Positions 28,985 to 37,708 are shown, numbered from the stretch's first letter. The stretch: DNA of 64,000 nucleotides from Desulfovibrio gilichinskyi (GCF_900177375.1 NZ_FWZU01000002.1:496001-560000), one strand, 5' to 3'. Notes: generated by a model not told the origin, from the sequence alone. Program-made: numbers and translations.

Positions 28985-29635
28985 TTAGAATCCTAGGTCT
29001 TCATTGATAAGGACAACGTGGATACGTCCTTTCGGCGAAGATTTTTCAGTGATGCCCCATACTGAACAGATTCTTTCAGGGGAGCTGCAATCGGCGCATG
29101 TGCCGGTGACGGCGCAAGGAGTTTTTCTTTTAAGCCTCATGGCATTAACCGGAGCCACATATTCTTTGATGCGGCGTGTTGCTGCTTCAAGGTCTCCGCA
29201 AATTTTATTTCTGCCGACAAGGACGATGACATTTTTCGGTCCGAATGCCATTGCTGCGACTCTGTTGCCTGTACCGTCGAGGTTTACCAGTTCTCCCTCA
29301 TTGGTCACAGCATTTGCGCTTGTGATGAACAGATCGCTTAAAAGAGACTGTCTGCGGCGTTCAATTCTTTCTTCAGGAGCAGGCTTCATATCGTAAGTAT
29401 CAATTACTTTGACATTTTTAAGCTGTTTAATCTGACCGAAAAGACCTGAGTCCACAACAGTCATAGAACCGCCGAAACTTATAGACTTAGGTGACAGCTG
29501 AGGGATAATTTTATCAAGAACAAGGGCTGCTGCGGCGTGGGAGCTGTTTGCAACATGGGTTGTAAAACCGTTGTCATCAAGAACTTCTTTAAGTTCTCCG
29601 AGGCGAATGTTCCAAAAATTTTGTATAGGGCTCAT
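28985..29635 (-). CDS. LUD-domain protein (LutC/YkgG-like)
   Basis: A 216-residue protein of the LUD (DUF162) family. Seen: NIRLGELKEVLDDNGFTTHV, ISFGGSMTVVDSGLFGQI, LFITSANAVTNEGELVNLDGTG, GPKNVIVLVGRNKI, and a C-terminal cysteine cluster (CAVTGTCADC then C in ERICSVWGI) seen in stand-alone LUD proteins of anaerobes. Family members are linked to lactate oxidation (LutC). Without LutAB neighbours the role is open. ATG 29635 has an AAGGAG SD. Confidence 0.85.
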   Translation of the reverse strand: MSPIQNFWNIRLGELKEVLDDNGFTTHVANSSHAAAALVLDKIIPQLSPKSISFGGSMTVVDSGLFGQIKQLKNVKVIDTYDMKPAPEERIERRRQSLLSDLFITSANAVTNEGELVNLDGTGNRVAAMAFGPKNVIVLVGRNKICGDLEAATRRIKEYVAPVNAMRLKRKTPCAVTGTCADCSSPERICSVWGITEKSSPKGRIHVVLINEDLGF

Positions 29636-29837
29636 TAACTTTCTCCTTAAATTATTTTAGCATTTATAGATTTAACTGCCGGATTTAGGTTTACTGAATC
29701 ATTTTTTAAATTATGCTTAACAAATCGGCATAACGAAGAACATAATCATTATGAAACGATTAGCCATACTCCTCAATAGATTTTCATGAAAAAATTGATA
29801 AAATCAAATTCATAGTGTATCTAAGCAGTAATAGACT

Positions 29838-29867
29838 TTGACAGAACGGCAAACATCAGGGTATGCG
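29838..29867 (+). promoter_or_regulatory. Upstream promoter of the rpmH operon
   Basis: TTGACA (29838-29843), 18-bp spacer, TATGCG (29862-29867), in the 411-bp gap before rpmH. The rest of the gap shows no ORF. Confidence 0.45.
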
Positions 29868-29950
29868 GTCTTGTTTTCACTTCGAAGAACATAGATTATT
29901 CAAAGTGATATTAAAAGGTTTTCGCGGTGACCCAGTTTTAAAAACATTTC

Positions 29951-29979
29951 TTGACGATGTCCCCCGTAGGGGATATATG
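29951..29979 (+). promoter_or_regulatory. Proximal promoter of the rpmH operon
   Basis: TTGACG (29951-29956), exactly 17 bp, TATATG (29974-29979). The spacer holds a small CCCC/GGGG inverted repeat. The predicted RNA start near 29986 gives a leader of about 60 nt to rpmH. Confidence 0.6.
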
Positions 29980-30046
29980 TTCCCGTTCCTCGTGACCGGA
30001 ATTATCCCGGCTTAATCAAGAAAATAATTTTTGGAGAAATAGAACA

Positions 30047-30181
30047 ATGAAAAGAACTTATCAGCCTAGCAAAATCAGAAGAAAAAGAACCCACGGTTTT
30101 CTCGTTCGTTCACGCACTAAAAGCGGTCGTGCTATGATTGCAAGACGTCGTGCTAAAGGACGCAAAAGATTATCTGTTTAA
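30047..30181 (+). CDS. rpmH: Ribosomal protein bL34
   Basis: A 44-residue, very basic protein: [18 protein letters not shown], then [11 protein letters not shown] and [12 protein letters not shown], an unmistakable L34. TTGGAGAAAT precedes ATG 30047. First gene of rpmH-rnpA-yidD-yidC-jag-mnmE, a block conserved across bacteria. The last codons appear to contain the start of rnpA. Confidence 0.98.
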   Translation: MKRTYQPSKIRRKRTHGFLVRSRTKSGRAMIARRRAKGRKRLSV

Positions 30182-30549
30182 ATTGGACTAAGGAGCATCG
30201 TCTCCTTAGAAAGCCTGATTTCGATCACTGCTATGAGCAGGGAAAGAAACACTACACGAGAAATTTCATATTATTCGTGTTATGCCATGGTAGCGGCCCC
30301 GGCGGGGTTCGTTTGGGCCTTACCGTGAGCAGGAAAAAAGGGCCTGCTGTTGTCAGGAATCGTATCAAAAGAGTGATACGTGAATTCTTCAGGCTCTATC
30401 AAAATCAAATCCAGATCCGTGCTGACATAATTTTTGTGCCGAAGCGCGCTTTGGATGGCAAGAAAATAACTCTTGGTCTTGCTGAAAAAGAACTGATTCC
30501 GGTGATAGACAAGCTTAATAAGATTGTTGTCAGCCCGGAACAGCAATGA
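30169..30549 (+). CDS. rnpA: Ribonuclease P protein component, apparent ATT start
   Basis: The basic protein cofactor of RNase P (tRNA 5' maturation). The core is clear: [20 protein letters not shown] then RVIREFFR, the RNR signature. The conserved N-terminal part ([20 protein letters not shown], then NFILFV) is encoded in the same frame upstream of the first canonical codon, GTG 30277. Between the frame's last stop (30154-30156) and 30277 there is no ATG, GTG, TTG or CTG. The best placed codon is ATT 30169, 8 bp after AAAGGA (30155-30160), giving 126 residues and a 13-nt overlap with rpmH. The family's usual length is about 115-130. If GTG 30277 were used, the product would lack its N-terminal helix and strand. 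The stop overlaps yidD (ATGA). Confidence 0.85.
   Translation: MICLNWTKEHRLLRKPDFDHCYEQGKKHYTRNFILFVLCHGSGPGGVRLGLTVSRKKGPAVVRNRIKRVIREFFRLYQNQIQIRADIIFVPKRALDGKKITLGLAEKELIPVIDKLNKIVVSPEQQ
30188..30209 (+). other. Perfect hairpin just after the rpmH stop
   Basis: CTAAGGAG (30188-30195) pairs with CTCCTTAG (30202-30209) around CATCGT. The 5' arm is an SD-like AAGGAG, but no T-run follows. In the ATT-start model it lies in codons 7-14 of rnpA and could modulate its translation or mark a processing site. Confidence 0.5.
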
Positions 30550-30821
30550 GAAATCAGGGAATGCGGACTCTGTTTCTTTATCTTATACGCTTTTATCAGA
30601 AGTTTATTTCCCCGTTGTTTCCGGGGTGCTGCCGTTTTCATCCTACCTGTTCGCAATATGCCATAGAGGCGATTTCCCTTCATGGAGTGATCAAAGGAGG
30701 GATGTATACTTTGTGGCGTCTGATGCGTTGTCATCCGCTATGCAAGGGCGGACATGATCCTGTCCCAGCCCCAAAAAATCTACCACCGCGCAGTCTCGAC
30801 CTTAATTTAAAGGTCAAATGA
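30546..30821 (+). CDS. yidD: Membrane protein insertion efficiency factor YidD
   Basis: A 91-residue protein with [27 protein letters not shown] and the [20 protein letters not shown] motif, diagnostic of YidD (haemolysin-like small protein assisting YidC). Its start overlaps the rnpA stop and its stop overlaps yidC, so rnpA, yidD and yidC are translationally coupled. The C-terminal 20 residues (proline-rich) are variable. Confidence 0.95.
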   Translation: MRNQGMRTLFLYLIRFYQKFISPLFPGCCRFHPTCSQYAIEAISLHGVIKGGMYTLWRLMRCHPLCKGGHDPVPAPKNLPPRSLDLNLKVK

Positions 30822-32440
30822 GTGAGAAATTAAAAATGGAAAATAAACGCGTTATCTTGGCGGTTGCCTTATCTTTTGTAGTACTTCTTGGCTGGCAATT
30901 TCTTTTCCCGACTCAGCCGCAACAACCTGTTCCTGTTCAGACACAACAATCAGTTGAAAAGCAAGAGGCCGTAAAAGGTCCTGTTTCAAACCAATTTCCT
31001 GACCCGATGACCACAAGTGCAATAGTTTCTGCAAAAGGAACTAAGCTGAAAGTGGAAACACCTCTCTATTCCGCTGTGATCAATTCACAGGGCGGACTTC
31101 TTGAGAATTTTAAACTTAAACTTTATAAAGAGACAATCGAAGCAAATTCACCTGATGTGGATATGGTCGGCGCTAATGCTCTTGATAAAGCTCCTATGGG
31201 AATTATTCTTAACGGAATACCCACATGGACTCGCGGAGTCTGGGGTTACGAAGGGGATAATTTGTCTCTTAACGGCGATAAAATCGGGACCCTCGTATTT
31301 CGCGGAGAAGTAGAAGGGTTCAGAATTGAACGCCGACTTACATTTCATGCAGACAACTATCTGATTGATGAAGATGTTCGTATTCTTAATGAGTCTAATC
31401 CGAGCGGTCAGGGCAGAGTTGCCTTTACCACAGCGACTAAGAGCCTCAGTGCAGACGGTGACCGCTACAATCCTACACGCATTTCATGGTATGGAACTGA
31501 TGGTCTTAAAACAGAGAGCGACCGTGAAGATCTTCAAAAGACCGGAATTGAAGTCACTGGAGACTTGAACTGGGGAGCTATCGATTCTAACTTCTTTATT
31601 CTTGCTCTTCTGCCTGAAGCCAAAGACGTTACTGTAAAAGGTAAAGTGCAGGATGATATTTTCAGAGTAGCCGCTGAGCATACGGTTTCTTTAGATAAAG
31701 GAATTGAACGCAAACTGGCTTGTTCTTATTTCTTCGGTCCGATGGATCCGAATTATATGAACAAGGTTTCTGGGAACCTTGCAGCAGCAATTGATTTCGG
31801 CTGGTTTGATATTATTGCAAAACCGCTGACAATCGCGCTTGAATGGTTTAACCAGTATGTACATAACTACGGTATTTCCATTATCCTGTTGACGATTGCT
31901 ATTAAGCTCCTTTTCTGGCCGCTGTCACAGAAAAGTTATAAGTCTATGGAACAGATGAAGCGTTTGCAGCCGATGGTAGCAAAACTTCGTGAAAAATATG
32001 GTGACGATAAAGAAAGACTCAATAAAGAGTCTATGCAGCTCTACAAGACATATAATGTCAATCCGGCCGGCGGGTGTTTACCGATGGTGCTGCAGATTCC
32101 TGTATTCTTCGGTTTGTATAAGGCTCTGTTGGGGACAGTTGCACTTAGACATGCCGATTTTATTACTCATTTCCCTTTTACTGATATCATTTGGCTTGCC
32201 GACCTTTCGGCTAAAGACCCACTTTACATCACTCCTATCGTGATGGGTGCTACCATGTTCCTTCAGCAGAAAATGACACCTTCAGCAGGTGATCCTACTC
32301 AGCAGAAAATCATGATGCTTTTGCCCTTAGTGTTCACGTTTATGTTCCTCAACTTCCCGGCAGGGCTTGTTGTTTACTGGTTAGTGAATAACGTACTTTC
32401 AATAGCCCAGCAGTGGATTATTACTCGCAAAGTAAAATAA
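30818..32440 (+). CDS. yidC: Membrane protein insertase YidC
   Basis: A 540-residue insertase. The N-terminal transmembrane helix (about 10-28, ending GWQFLFPTQ) is followed by the large periplasmic beta-sandwich domain (about 60-330) of Gram-negative YidC. The C-terminal five-helix core begins near [19 protein letters not shown], with [20 protein letters not shown] (coiled cytoplasmic loop), [20 protein letters not shown] and the [16 protein letters not shown] end. It inserts membrane proteins alone or with SecYEG. ATGA overlap with yidD. Confidence 0.97.
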   Translation: MSEKLKMENKRVILAVALSFVVLLGWQFLFPTQPQQPVPVQTQQSVEKQEAVKGPVSNQFPDPMTTSAIVSAKGTKLKVETPLYSAVINSQGGLLENFKLKLYKETIEANSPDVDMVGANALDKAPMGIILNGIPTWTRGVWGYEGDNLSLNGDKIGTLVFRGEVEGFRIERRLTFHADNYLIDEDVRILNESNPSGQGRVAFTTATKSLSADGDRYNPTRISWYGTDGLKTESDREDLQKTGIEVTGDLNWGAIDSNFFILALLPEAKDVTVKGKVQDDIFRVAAEHTVSLDKGIERKLACSYFFGPMDPNYMNKVSGNLAAAIDFGWFDIIAKPLTIALEWFNQYVHNYGISIILLTIAIKLLFWPLSQKSYKSMEQMKRLQPMVAKLREKYGDDKERLNKESMQLYKTYNVNPAGGCLPMVLQIPVFFGLYKALLGTVALRHADFITHFPFTDIIWLADLSAKDPLYITPIVMGATMFLQQKMTPSAGDPTQQKIMMLLPLVFTFMFLNFPAGLVVYWLVNNVLSIAQQWIITRKVK

Positions 32441-32489
32441 AGGGCGTACGACTGAATTGTTAGAGTGATGAATACTATTAGGAGACAGA

Positions 32490-34091
32490 ATGAGCGAATT
32501 CAAAGAATTCCAAGGGAAGAATCTGGACGAGGCAATTAATACAGCCTGTGATTACTTCAATCTGAATCGCGATAAGCTTGAAATTGAAATACTCAGCGGC
32601 GGATCTACCGGAGTTTTCGGACTGGTAGGAAAAAAGAACGCCAAAGTTAAAGCCCGTCCCAGAGGCGGAGAAACAAAAGCTTTACTTAATAGCGAGACTA
32701 AGCCCGAAAAGACTCAGTCAGTTAAATATGAAAAACCGGTTGAGCGTCCTGTAGAAAGAAAGCCTGCACCGGAAGAAAAGAAGATTCAGCAGGAAGTTGC
32801 TGCTGTAAAAGAAGAATCAGCTATCGCGCCACGCGCAGAAGTGGAAACTCCTGCAGTAAAAAGAGAATCTGTTGTTGCTGTCAGAGAAAAAGCAGCTGTT
32901 CCAGCTGTTTCTGAGTCCAAAGTTAAAGCAGAAGTTAAAGCAGAAGATGATGCTGTTGATGATGGAATGGATGAGGACATTGAAAATGAAAACTTCAGAG
33001 AACGTCGCAGCATTATGGAAGCTGATCCTGAAGATATCGCAGCAGCAGTTCGTGAAGCTCTTGAAAGGATGATTGAACCCATTGTTCAGCAGCCTCCGAA
33101 GCTTGAAATTGAAGTCGGTGCAGACAGAGTCAACGTACTTGTTGACGATGAAGAAAACTCCGGTCTTATTATAGGTCGTGAAGGTCAGACTCTTTCCTCA
33201 TTGCAGTATCTTTGCAACAGGATGGTTTCTAAGAAGCTTCAGACTTCAGTTCGTGTTCAGATTGATACAGGTGACTATCGCGATCGTCAGGATGAAAAAC
33301 TCCGTCAGCTCGCATGGCATCTTGCTGATAAAGCTATGCATACCGGAAGGGTGCAGAGCACTAAGCCTTTAAGTTCTTATCACCGCAGAGTCGTTCATAT
33401 GGCTTTGCAGGAAGATAAGCATGTTAATACTCGCAGTAAGGGCGATGGTCCTATGAAGCGTGTGCTGATTCTGCCGCGTCGCAGCCGGAACACCGGTGGC
33501 CGTGTTGGCGAACGCACTGAAAGTACCGACCGTCCGGAACGCAGCGAAGGATATACTTCTCAGCCTGCTGACCGCTATAACAGTCGCGGACCAGCTCGTA
33601 GTGATGACCGCGGACCTGCTCGCAGTGATGCCCGCGGCCCAGCCCGTAGCGATGACCGCGGACCAGCACGCAGCTATGATCGTGGCCCAGCCCGCAGCAG
33701 CGAGCGTGGCCCTGCCCGTAGCGATGACCGCGGCCCAGCTCGCAGCAGTGAGCGTGGACCAGCACGCAGCGGCGAACGTGGACCTGCTCGCGCACCTGAA
33801 CGCGGTACCCCGCGTACAGATGGTCGCAATGAAGGTTACGCAAGCCGTAATCGCTCTGAAGGATATGCCGGAAGCGGACGTGATGAAAACTTCGGTAATC
33901 GTCCTCCTCAGGATGAAAACTTCGGTAATCGCGCCCCGCGTGACGAAAACTTCGGCAACCGTGCACCGCAGAACGAAAGTTTCGGTAATCGCGCACCGAG
34001 ACCAAGCAACACACGTAATACTGGACGTACCGGCGCAAACAGTGCTGATACTACCGATGGTTACAACGACGATCGTTACAACCGCTATTAG
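32490..34091 (+). CDS. jag: Jag/KhpB RNA-binding protein with long repeat tail
   Basis: A 533-residue protein. Jag_N (residues about 1-52: FQGKNLDEAINTACDYF, GGSTGVFGLVGKKNAKV), then a Lys/Glu/Ala/Val-rich linker (about 60-170). A type-II KH domain (about 200-275, IIGREGQTLSSLQYLCNRM) is followed by R3H (about 280-335, YHRRVVHMALQEDKHVNTRS). Typical Jag proteins end here. This one adds about 195 residues: nine copies of an eight-residue GPARS(D/S)(D/E)R unit, then four copies of a ten-residue (D/N)E(N/S)FGNRxPx unit, then a Thr/Asn/Arg-rich end. Such RGG-like disordered tails are usually RNA-binding. The protein acts in RNA metabolism and cell-envelope control in other bacteria. AGGAGA SD; 50 bp after yidC. 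Confidence 0.93.
   Translation: MSEFKEFQGKNLDEAINTACDYFNLNRDKLEIEILSGGSTGVFGLVGKKNAKVKARPRGGETKALLNSETKPEKTQSVKYEKPVERPVERKPAPEEKKIQQEVAAVKEESAIAPRAEVETPAVKRESVVAVREKAAVPAVSESKVKAEVKAEDDAVDDGMDEDIENENFRERRSIMEADPEDIAAAVREALERMIEPIVQQPPKLEIEVGADRVNVLVDDEENSGLIIGREGQTLSSLQYLCNRMVSKKLQTSVRVQIDTGDYRDRQDEKLRQLAWHLADKAMHTGRVQSTKPLSSYHRRVVHMALQEDKHVNTRSKGDGPMKRVLILPRRSRNTGGRVGERTESTDRPERSEGYTSQPADRYNSRGPARSDDRGPARSDARGPARSDDRGPARSYDRGPARSSERGPARSDDRGPARSSERGPARSGERGPARAPERGTPRTDGRNEGYASRNRSEGYAGSGRDENFGNRPPQDENFGNRAPRDENFGNRAPQNESFGNRAPRPSNTRNTGRTGANSADTTDGYNDDRYNRY
33585..33800 (+). repeat. 24-bp tandem repeat, nine units, in jag
   Basis: Nine imperfect 24-bp units beginning CGYGGNCC encode Arg-Gly-Pro-Ala-Arg-Ser-(Asp/Ser)-(Asp/Glu). 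Many differences fall at third codon positions, which suggests selection on the peptide. Confidence 0.9.
33882..34001 (+). repeat. 30-bp tandem repeat, four units, in jag
   Basis: Four 30-bp units (starting 33882, 33912, 33942, 33972) encode a Glu-(Asn/Ser)-Phe-Gly-Asn-Arg-containing decapeptide. The unit is unrelated to the 24-bp array just upstream. Confidence 0.9.
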
Positions 34092-34128
34092 ACACCAGTT
34101 CACGAGCGGTGAATACAGACTTTAAGAT

Positions 34129-34163
34129 AACCCCGTGGACATTGTTCACGGGGTTAATTTTTT
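34129..34163 (+). terminator. Terminator between jag and mnmE
   Basis: AACCCCGTG (34129-34137) pairs with CACGGGGTT (34147-34155), followed by AATTTTTT. Confidence 0.85.
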
Positions 34164-34185
34164 AATCTGTTAATGGAGACTTAAT

Positions 34186-35571
34186 ATGTCAGTCAGTTCT
34201 TCCGGCACTATTGCTGCTATTGCTACTCCTCCAGGTGAAGGTGGAGTGGGAATTATCCGTGTAAGCGGCGAAAATGCGCTATCTATTGCAAAAACTATTT
34301 TTAAATCCTCTAAAGATTCTTTTTCAGGGTTTAAGCCATACACAATGCATTATGGCTATGTGCTGGATGAAAACGGTCTGGAACTGGACGATGTTCTAGC
34401 TGTTTTCATGCCCGGACCGAATTCATATACCGGTGACGATACCGTTGAGTTTAACTGCCATGGCGGCAGAGCTATTCTGGGTGCGGTTCTCGGTGAAATT
34501 TTGTCACGGGGAGCGGTCCTCGCACGTCCGGGGGAATTCACCTTAAGAGCTTTTTTGAATGGTAAAATGGATCTTACGCAGGCTGAAGCTGTTGCGGAAA
34601 TGATTCATGCTCCATCTAAGGGAGCCGTCCAGCTAGCACGTGTAAAACTTTCAGGAGTGCTTGGAAACCGTATTGAAGAACTTCGCGGCAGGCTGGAAGT
34701 GCTCCGTACTCATTTATGCGTGGCTGTTGATTTTCCGGATGATGAACTTGAGTGCTTGCCACTTGAGGAGATGATGACGGAAGTAACCGATGCTGTAAAA
34801 AATATTTCTGAAATTCTTGCAGGCGTTGAACGCACCCGTGCGTGGCGCGAGGGCGGGCTTGCTGTTCTTTCCGGTAAAGTAAATGCCGGAAAATCGAGCC
34901 TCCTAAACGCATTGCTTGGCCGTAACCGTGCTATTGTTACCGATATTCCGGGTACAACCAGAGATTTTATTGAAGAAACTCTCAGTTTAGACGGCCTTCA
35001 AGTGCGAGTGGTCGATACTGCCGGACTGCGTGAAACGACTGATAAAGTTGAACAGGCCGGTCTTGATATGGGTAAAGAACTTGCGCAGCAGGCTGATCTG
35101 GTCCTTTTAATTATTGACGGCTCCAAACCGTTTGACCTTTCTGATATTGATCCTGAATTCTCAGCGCAAAGCGGCAAATGTATAGCTGTAATCAATAAGA
35201 TCGACCTTGTGCAATCAATTCCATCTCCATCAGAAGTAATGCTTGGTGCAGGGTATGAAGTTGTTGAGATATCTGCCAAAAAGGGACAGGGTATTGACCA
35301 GCTTGCTTCAACTATCCGGGAGCATATCCTGTCTGGTTCCGGCGAACCTGACCCTGATGAACTTGTGCCTAACTCAAGGCAGGCTGCAACACTGCGAAGA
35401 GCTTTAGCTGAACTTGACGGGCTTGTTGAAGATATTAAAATGACAATCCCTTATGATTTACTCGGAGTCCGTTTGGAATCGGCTTGTTCCGCCTTATCTG
35501 AAATAACAGGTGAAATTACTCCTCAAGAAGTTCTTGATTCAATTTTCAGTAAATTCTGCGTTGGAAAATAA
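34186..35571 (+). CDS. mnmE: tRNA modification GTPase MnmE
   Basis: A 461-residue GTPase that with MnmG makes the cmnm5 modification of wobble uridine. The N-terminal folate-binding domain has TIAAIATPPGEGGVGIIRVSG, and YTGDDTVEFNCHGG and PGEFTLRAFLNGKMDLTQAE follow. The G domain (about 220-380) has Walker A GKVNAGKSSLLNALL, DIPGTTRDF, DTAGLRE and NKID. The C-terminal FCVGK supplies the catalytic-loop cysteine. It is transcribed after a terminator but continues the oriC-proximal-type gene order. Confidence 0.97.
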   Translation: MSVSSSGTIAAIATPPGEGGVGIIRVSGENALSIAKTIFKSSKDSFSGFKPYTMHYGYVLDENGLELDDVLAVFMPGPNSYTGDDTVEFNCHGGRAILGAVLGEILSRGAVLARPGEFTLRAFLNGKMDLTQAEAVAEMIHAPSKGAVQLARVKLSGVLGNRIEELRGRLEVLRTHLCVAVDFPDDELECLPLEEMMTEVTDAVKNISEILAGVERTRAWREGGLAVLSGKVNAGKSSLLNALLGRNRAIVTDIPGTTRDFIEETLSLDGLQVRVVDTAGLRETTDKVEQAGLDMGKELAQQADLVLLIIDGSKPFDLSDIDPEFSAQSGKCIAVINKIDLVQSIPSPSEVMLGAGYEVVEISAKKGQGIDQLASTIREHILSGSGEPDPDELVPNSRQAATLRRALAELDGLVEDIKMTIPYDLLGVRLESACSALSEITGEITPQEVLDSIFSKFCVGK

Positions 35572-35572
35572 A

Positions 35573-35827
35573 ATGAAAAATAAGATTGTTGATATGCGCG
35601 CTGTTACATGCGGTCTTGTTCCTGCAATAGTTGCAGAACTGGATGGAACATCAGCTCCTGTTGTTGATTTTCATATCAGAATGGGAATCCGCGAAGAAAT
35701 AATGAGCGGTTTCGGTTCAGGCGGTAATTGGGATATCGAGATAATTCCTGATCTCGGTTATGATCTTTTAAGATTTACCCGCAAGCATAACAGCGTTGTT
35801 TCCACCCTTAATGTTGTCGAGTATTAA
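35573..35827 (+). CDS. Conserved small protein of unknown function
   Basis: An 84-residue protein starting one base after the mnmE stop (ATG 35573), so it is translationally coupled to it. It reads MKNKIVDMRAVTCGLVPAIV then VDFHIRMGIREEIMSGFGSG and ends in VVSTLNVVEY. There is no signal peptide and no motif I can name. Codon use resembles its neighbours, so I think it is real. Its stop overlaps the convergent glycosyltransferase gene by four bases. Confidence 0.7.
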   Translation: MKNKIVDMRAVTCGLVPAIVAELDGTSAPVVDFHIRMGIREEIMSGFGSGGNWDIEIIPDLGYDLLRFTRKHNSVVSTLNVVEY

Positions 35828-36486
35828 GTGATTTTTAGGTAATCTTGGTATGTTTTAAACGTATTCGGGCAGTTTTTTTCACACTCTTTATTTTGCAGTA
35901 AAGATATTAAATCTTCAAGCGTATCAACATCTGAGTGTTCCGGTAGAACGTATGGCTCTAGTTTGGCTGATTTAAATTTTTGCATTGTTTGTTCAAAAAC
36001 ATGCGGAGTGCTCCAGCATATGTTTGTGAATGGAATCTCGGTCAATGTCTCAGCCTGAAATCCTATAAGGTAATATCCTCCGTCTTTTGCCGGACCGATG
36101 CATGCCGGATATTTACCAAGAACGGCTAAACCTTTTTTAATTGTTGAAGTTGAAAGATCCGGCAAATCACTTCCAATTAAAACACATTTATCGTAACCAA
36201 GCTTAAATGCATCGATAAATGCGTTTAGCATCCGCTTTCCTAAATCCTTTCCCCGTTGCGGGATCAGCCTTCTATTTCCAAGCCATTTATTATATTCTGA
36301 CGCTGGTTCTTCCGGGTCAAAAAAGATTAAAGTTTCAATTTCGCTCTTATCAACTCTTGCAAGTAAATCCTCAACAAAAGCCGCGTAAAAAAGTGCCGCC
36401 TGTGTATTGCCGACATCTTTTCCAAGCCTTGTTTTGACCTTGCCAGCTATCGGTAACTTTACGAATATCAGCAGAGCCTTATTCAA
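35824..36486 (-). CDS. TIGR04282-type glycosyltransferase
   Basis: A 220-residue GT-A fold nucleotide-sugar transferase-like protein: ALLIFVKLPIAGKVKTRLGK at the N-terminus, RGKDLGKRMLNAFIDAF, VLIGSDLPDLSTSTIKKGL and IGPAKDGGYYLIGF. These match the DUF2064/TIGR04282 family, named for arsenosugar-associated members. No arsM is nearby, so the name should not be read as proof of arsenosugar synthesis. Its start overlaps the stop of the TIGR04283-type gene (ATGA), a pairing frequently seen for these two families. Confidence 0.85.
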   Translation of the reverse strand: MNKALLIFVKLPIAGKVKTRLGKDVGNTQAALFYAAFVEDLLARVDKSEIETLIFFDPEEPASEYNKWLGNRRLIPQRGKDLGKRMLNAFIDAFKLGYDKCVLIGSDLPDLSTSTIKKGLAVLGKYPACIGPAKDGGYYLIGFQAETLTEIPFTNICWSTPHVFEQTMQKFKSAKLEPYVLPEHSDVDTLEDLISLLQNKECEKNCPNTFKTYQDYLKIT

Positions 36487-37190
36487 TTTTCAGCTCCATT
36501 ATCAGAATACATTTTTTTAAGAGTAACCGGACTTAATCCGCATAAATGAAGTATTCTAAGCAGCCAGTTGCGCAAAAAACATTTAACCTTTCCTGTTTTT
36601 TGGTACCGACGGGCAGAGGTTATTACTGATTCTTTGAGTATAACAATTTCAAGCCGCTTTTTTTTAATATTTCTGAAAAACTCAACGTCTTCCATAATGG
36701 GAATCAACGGGAAACATCCTAGTTTGAAAAATGTTTCTTTTTTAATAAAAGGAGCTTGATCTCCGTACGGAACACGTTCTATTCGTGAACGAATGTTTCC
36801 TACATATGCGATCAGCCGCATGATTCTGGAATAGTCGTCAAAACTGAGATTGAATGCTCCGGCTGAGGAACTTGGAACATCTAATGCTTCGCGGATAAGT
36901 GTGCCGGAATTTGGAGGCAATATTGTATCTGCGTGCAGAAACATCAGTATTCCACCTGTAGCAACGCCGGCTCCTGTGTTCATTTGAGACGCGCGTCCTG
37001 ACTTTGCTGAAATTTTGATTATGGTTTTATCTTTGATGAATTTATTCGTTGATTGACTTGGCGATCCGTCTACGACAATAATTTCGCATCCGGTTCCCAA
37101 GTTTGATCTAACGTTATTTATGCAAGTATTTATAGTTGCTTGTTCATTGAATACGGGGATAATAACGGATATTGGTGTATGGATAGACAT
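36483..37190 (-). CDS. TIGR04283-type family 2 glycosyltransferase
   Basis: A 235-residue GT2 enzyme: ISVIIPVFNEQATINTCIN, EIIVVDGSPSQSTNKF, the GRASQMNTGAGVATGGILMF donor region, and FLHADT with the DxD-like metal site. PYGDQAPFIKKETFFKLGCF and PIMEDVEFF follow. The C-terminal part has a hydrophobic patch, so membrane association is possible. Upstream partner of the TIGR04282 gene in a two-gene operon. The substrate is unknown. Confidence 0.85.
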   Translation of the reverse strand: MSIHTPISVIIPVFNEQATINTCINNVRSNLGTGCEIIVVDGSPSQSTNKFIKDKTIIKISAKSGRASQMNTGAGVATGGILMFLHADTILPPNSGTLIREALDVPSSSAGAFNLSFDDYSRIMRLIAYVGNIRSRIERVPYGDQAPFIKKETFFKLGCFPLIPIMEDVEFFRNIKKKRLEIVILKESVITSARRYQKTGKVKCFLRNWLLRILHLCGLSPVTLKKMYSDNGAEN

Positions 37191-37237
37191 GAAGTATGTT
37201 TATACTCTTTAACCGACAGAATAAAGAGGAGATGAGT

Positions 37238-37708
37238 ATGTCTGAAAAGATGAAGCCCAGAAAGGGTTTTTCCAGTGATGAAGGTGTAATCGAAGAAGTA
37301 TTACGGAAAGGGGAAGTTCTCCATCTGGCCTTAAAGGACACGGACGGTGTGTATTCTGTTCCTGTGAATTATGGTTTTAAACGCGGAGCAATATACATTC
37401 ATTCTTCTAAAACCGGACGCAAAATATCTGCGCTGGCTTTAGGTGATGAAGTCGGCTTCAGCGTACTTGCTTCGCATGAGGTTAAGCCGCATGAAAAACC
37501 ATGCAAGTGGGGATGCTCATTCAGCTCTGTAGTCGGATGCGGAGTCCCGCGCATTCTTGAAGATCGTGAAAAAATAGCTGCCCTTAATTTGATTATGAAG
37601 CAGTACAGTGATGAAAAATGGGAAATAGAACCAGCCGCTGCAAGTGCCATAGAAGTTGTTGAAATAATGATTACAACAGCTACTGCGCGGATAGTGGATA
37701 GGGAATAA
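37238..37708 (+). CDS. Pyridoxamine 5'-phosphate oxidase-fold (NimA-like) protein
   Basis: A 156-residue flavin-binding split-barrel protein. Seen: VIEEVLRKGEVLHLALKDTD, YSVPVNYGFKRGAIYIHSSKTGRK, GDEVGFSVL, CSFSSVVGCGVPRIL, LIMKQYS and a hydrophobic C-terminal strand VVEIMITTATARI. This is the pattern of PNPOx-like/NimA proteins that bind FMN or haem; the reaction is unknown. The start is the ATG at 37238, 6 bp after AGAGGAG; the ATG at 37232 would be too close. It is divergent from the glycosyltransferase pair. Confidence 0.8.
   Translation: MSEKMKPRKGFSSDEGVIEEVLRKGEVLHLALKDTDGVYSVPVNYGFKRGAIYIHSSKTGRKISALALGDEVGFSVLASHEVKPHEKPCKWGCSFSSVVGCGVPRILEDREKIAALNLIMKQYSDEKWEIEPAAASAIEVVEIMITTATARIVDRE

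Noticed and set aside
33369-34125. Long overlapping frames in jag (244 and 195 codons antisense, 209 codons in another sense frame)
   Set aside because: They result from the 24-bp and 30-bp tandem repeats, whose length is a multiple of three, which keeps all frames open. No SD and strongly biased composition.
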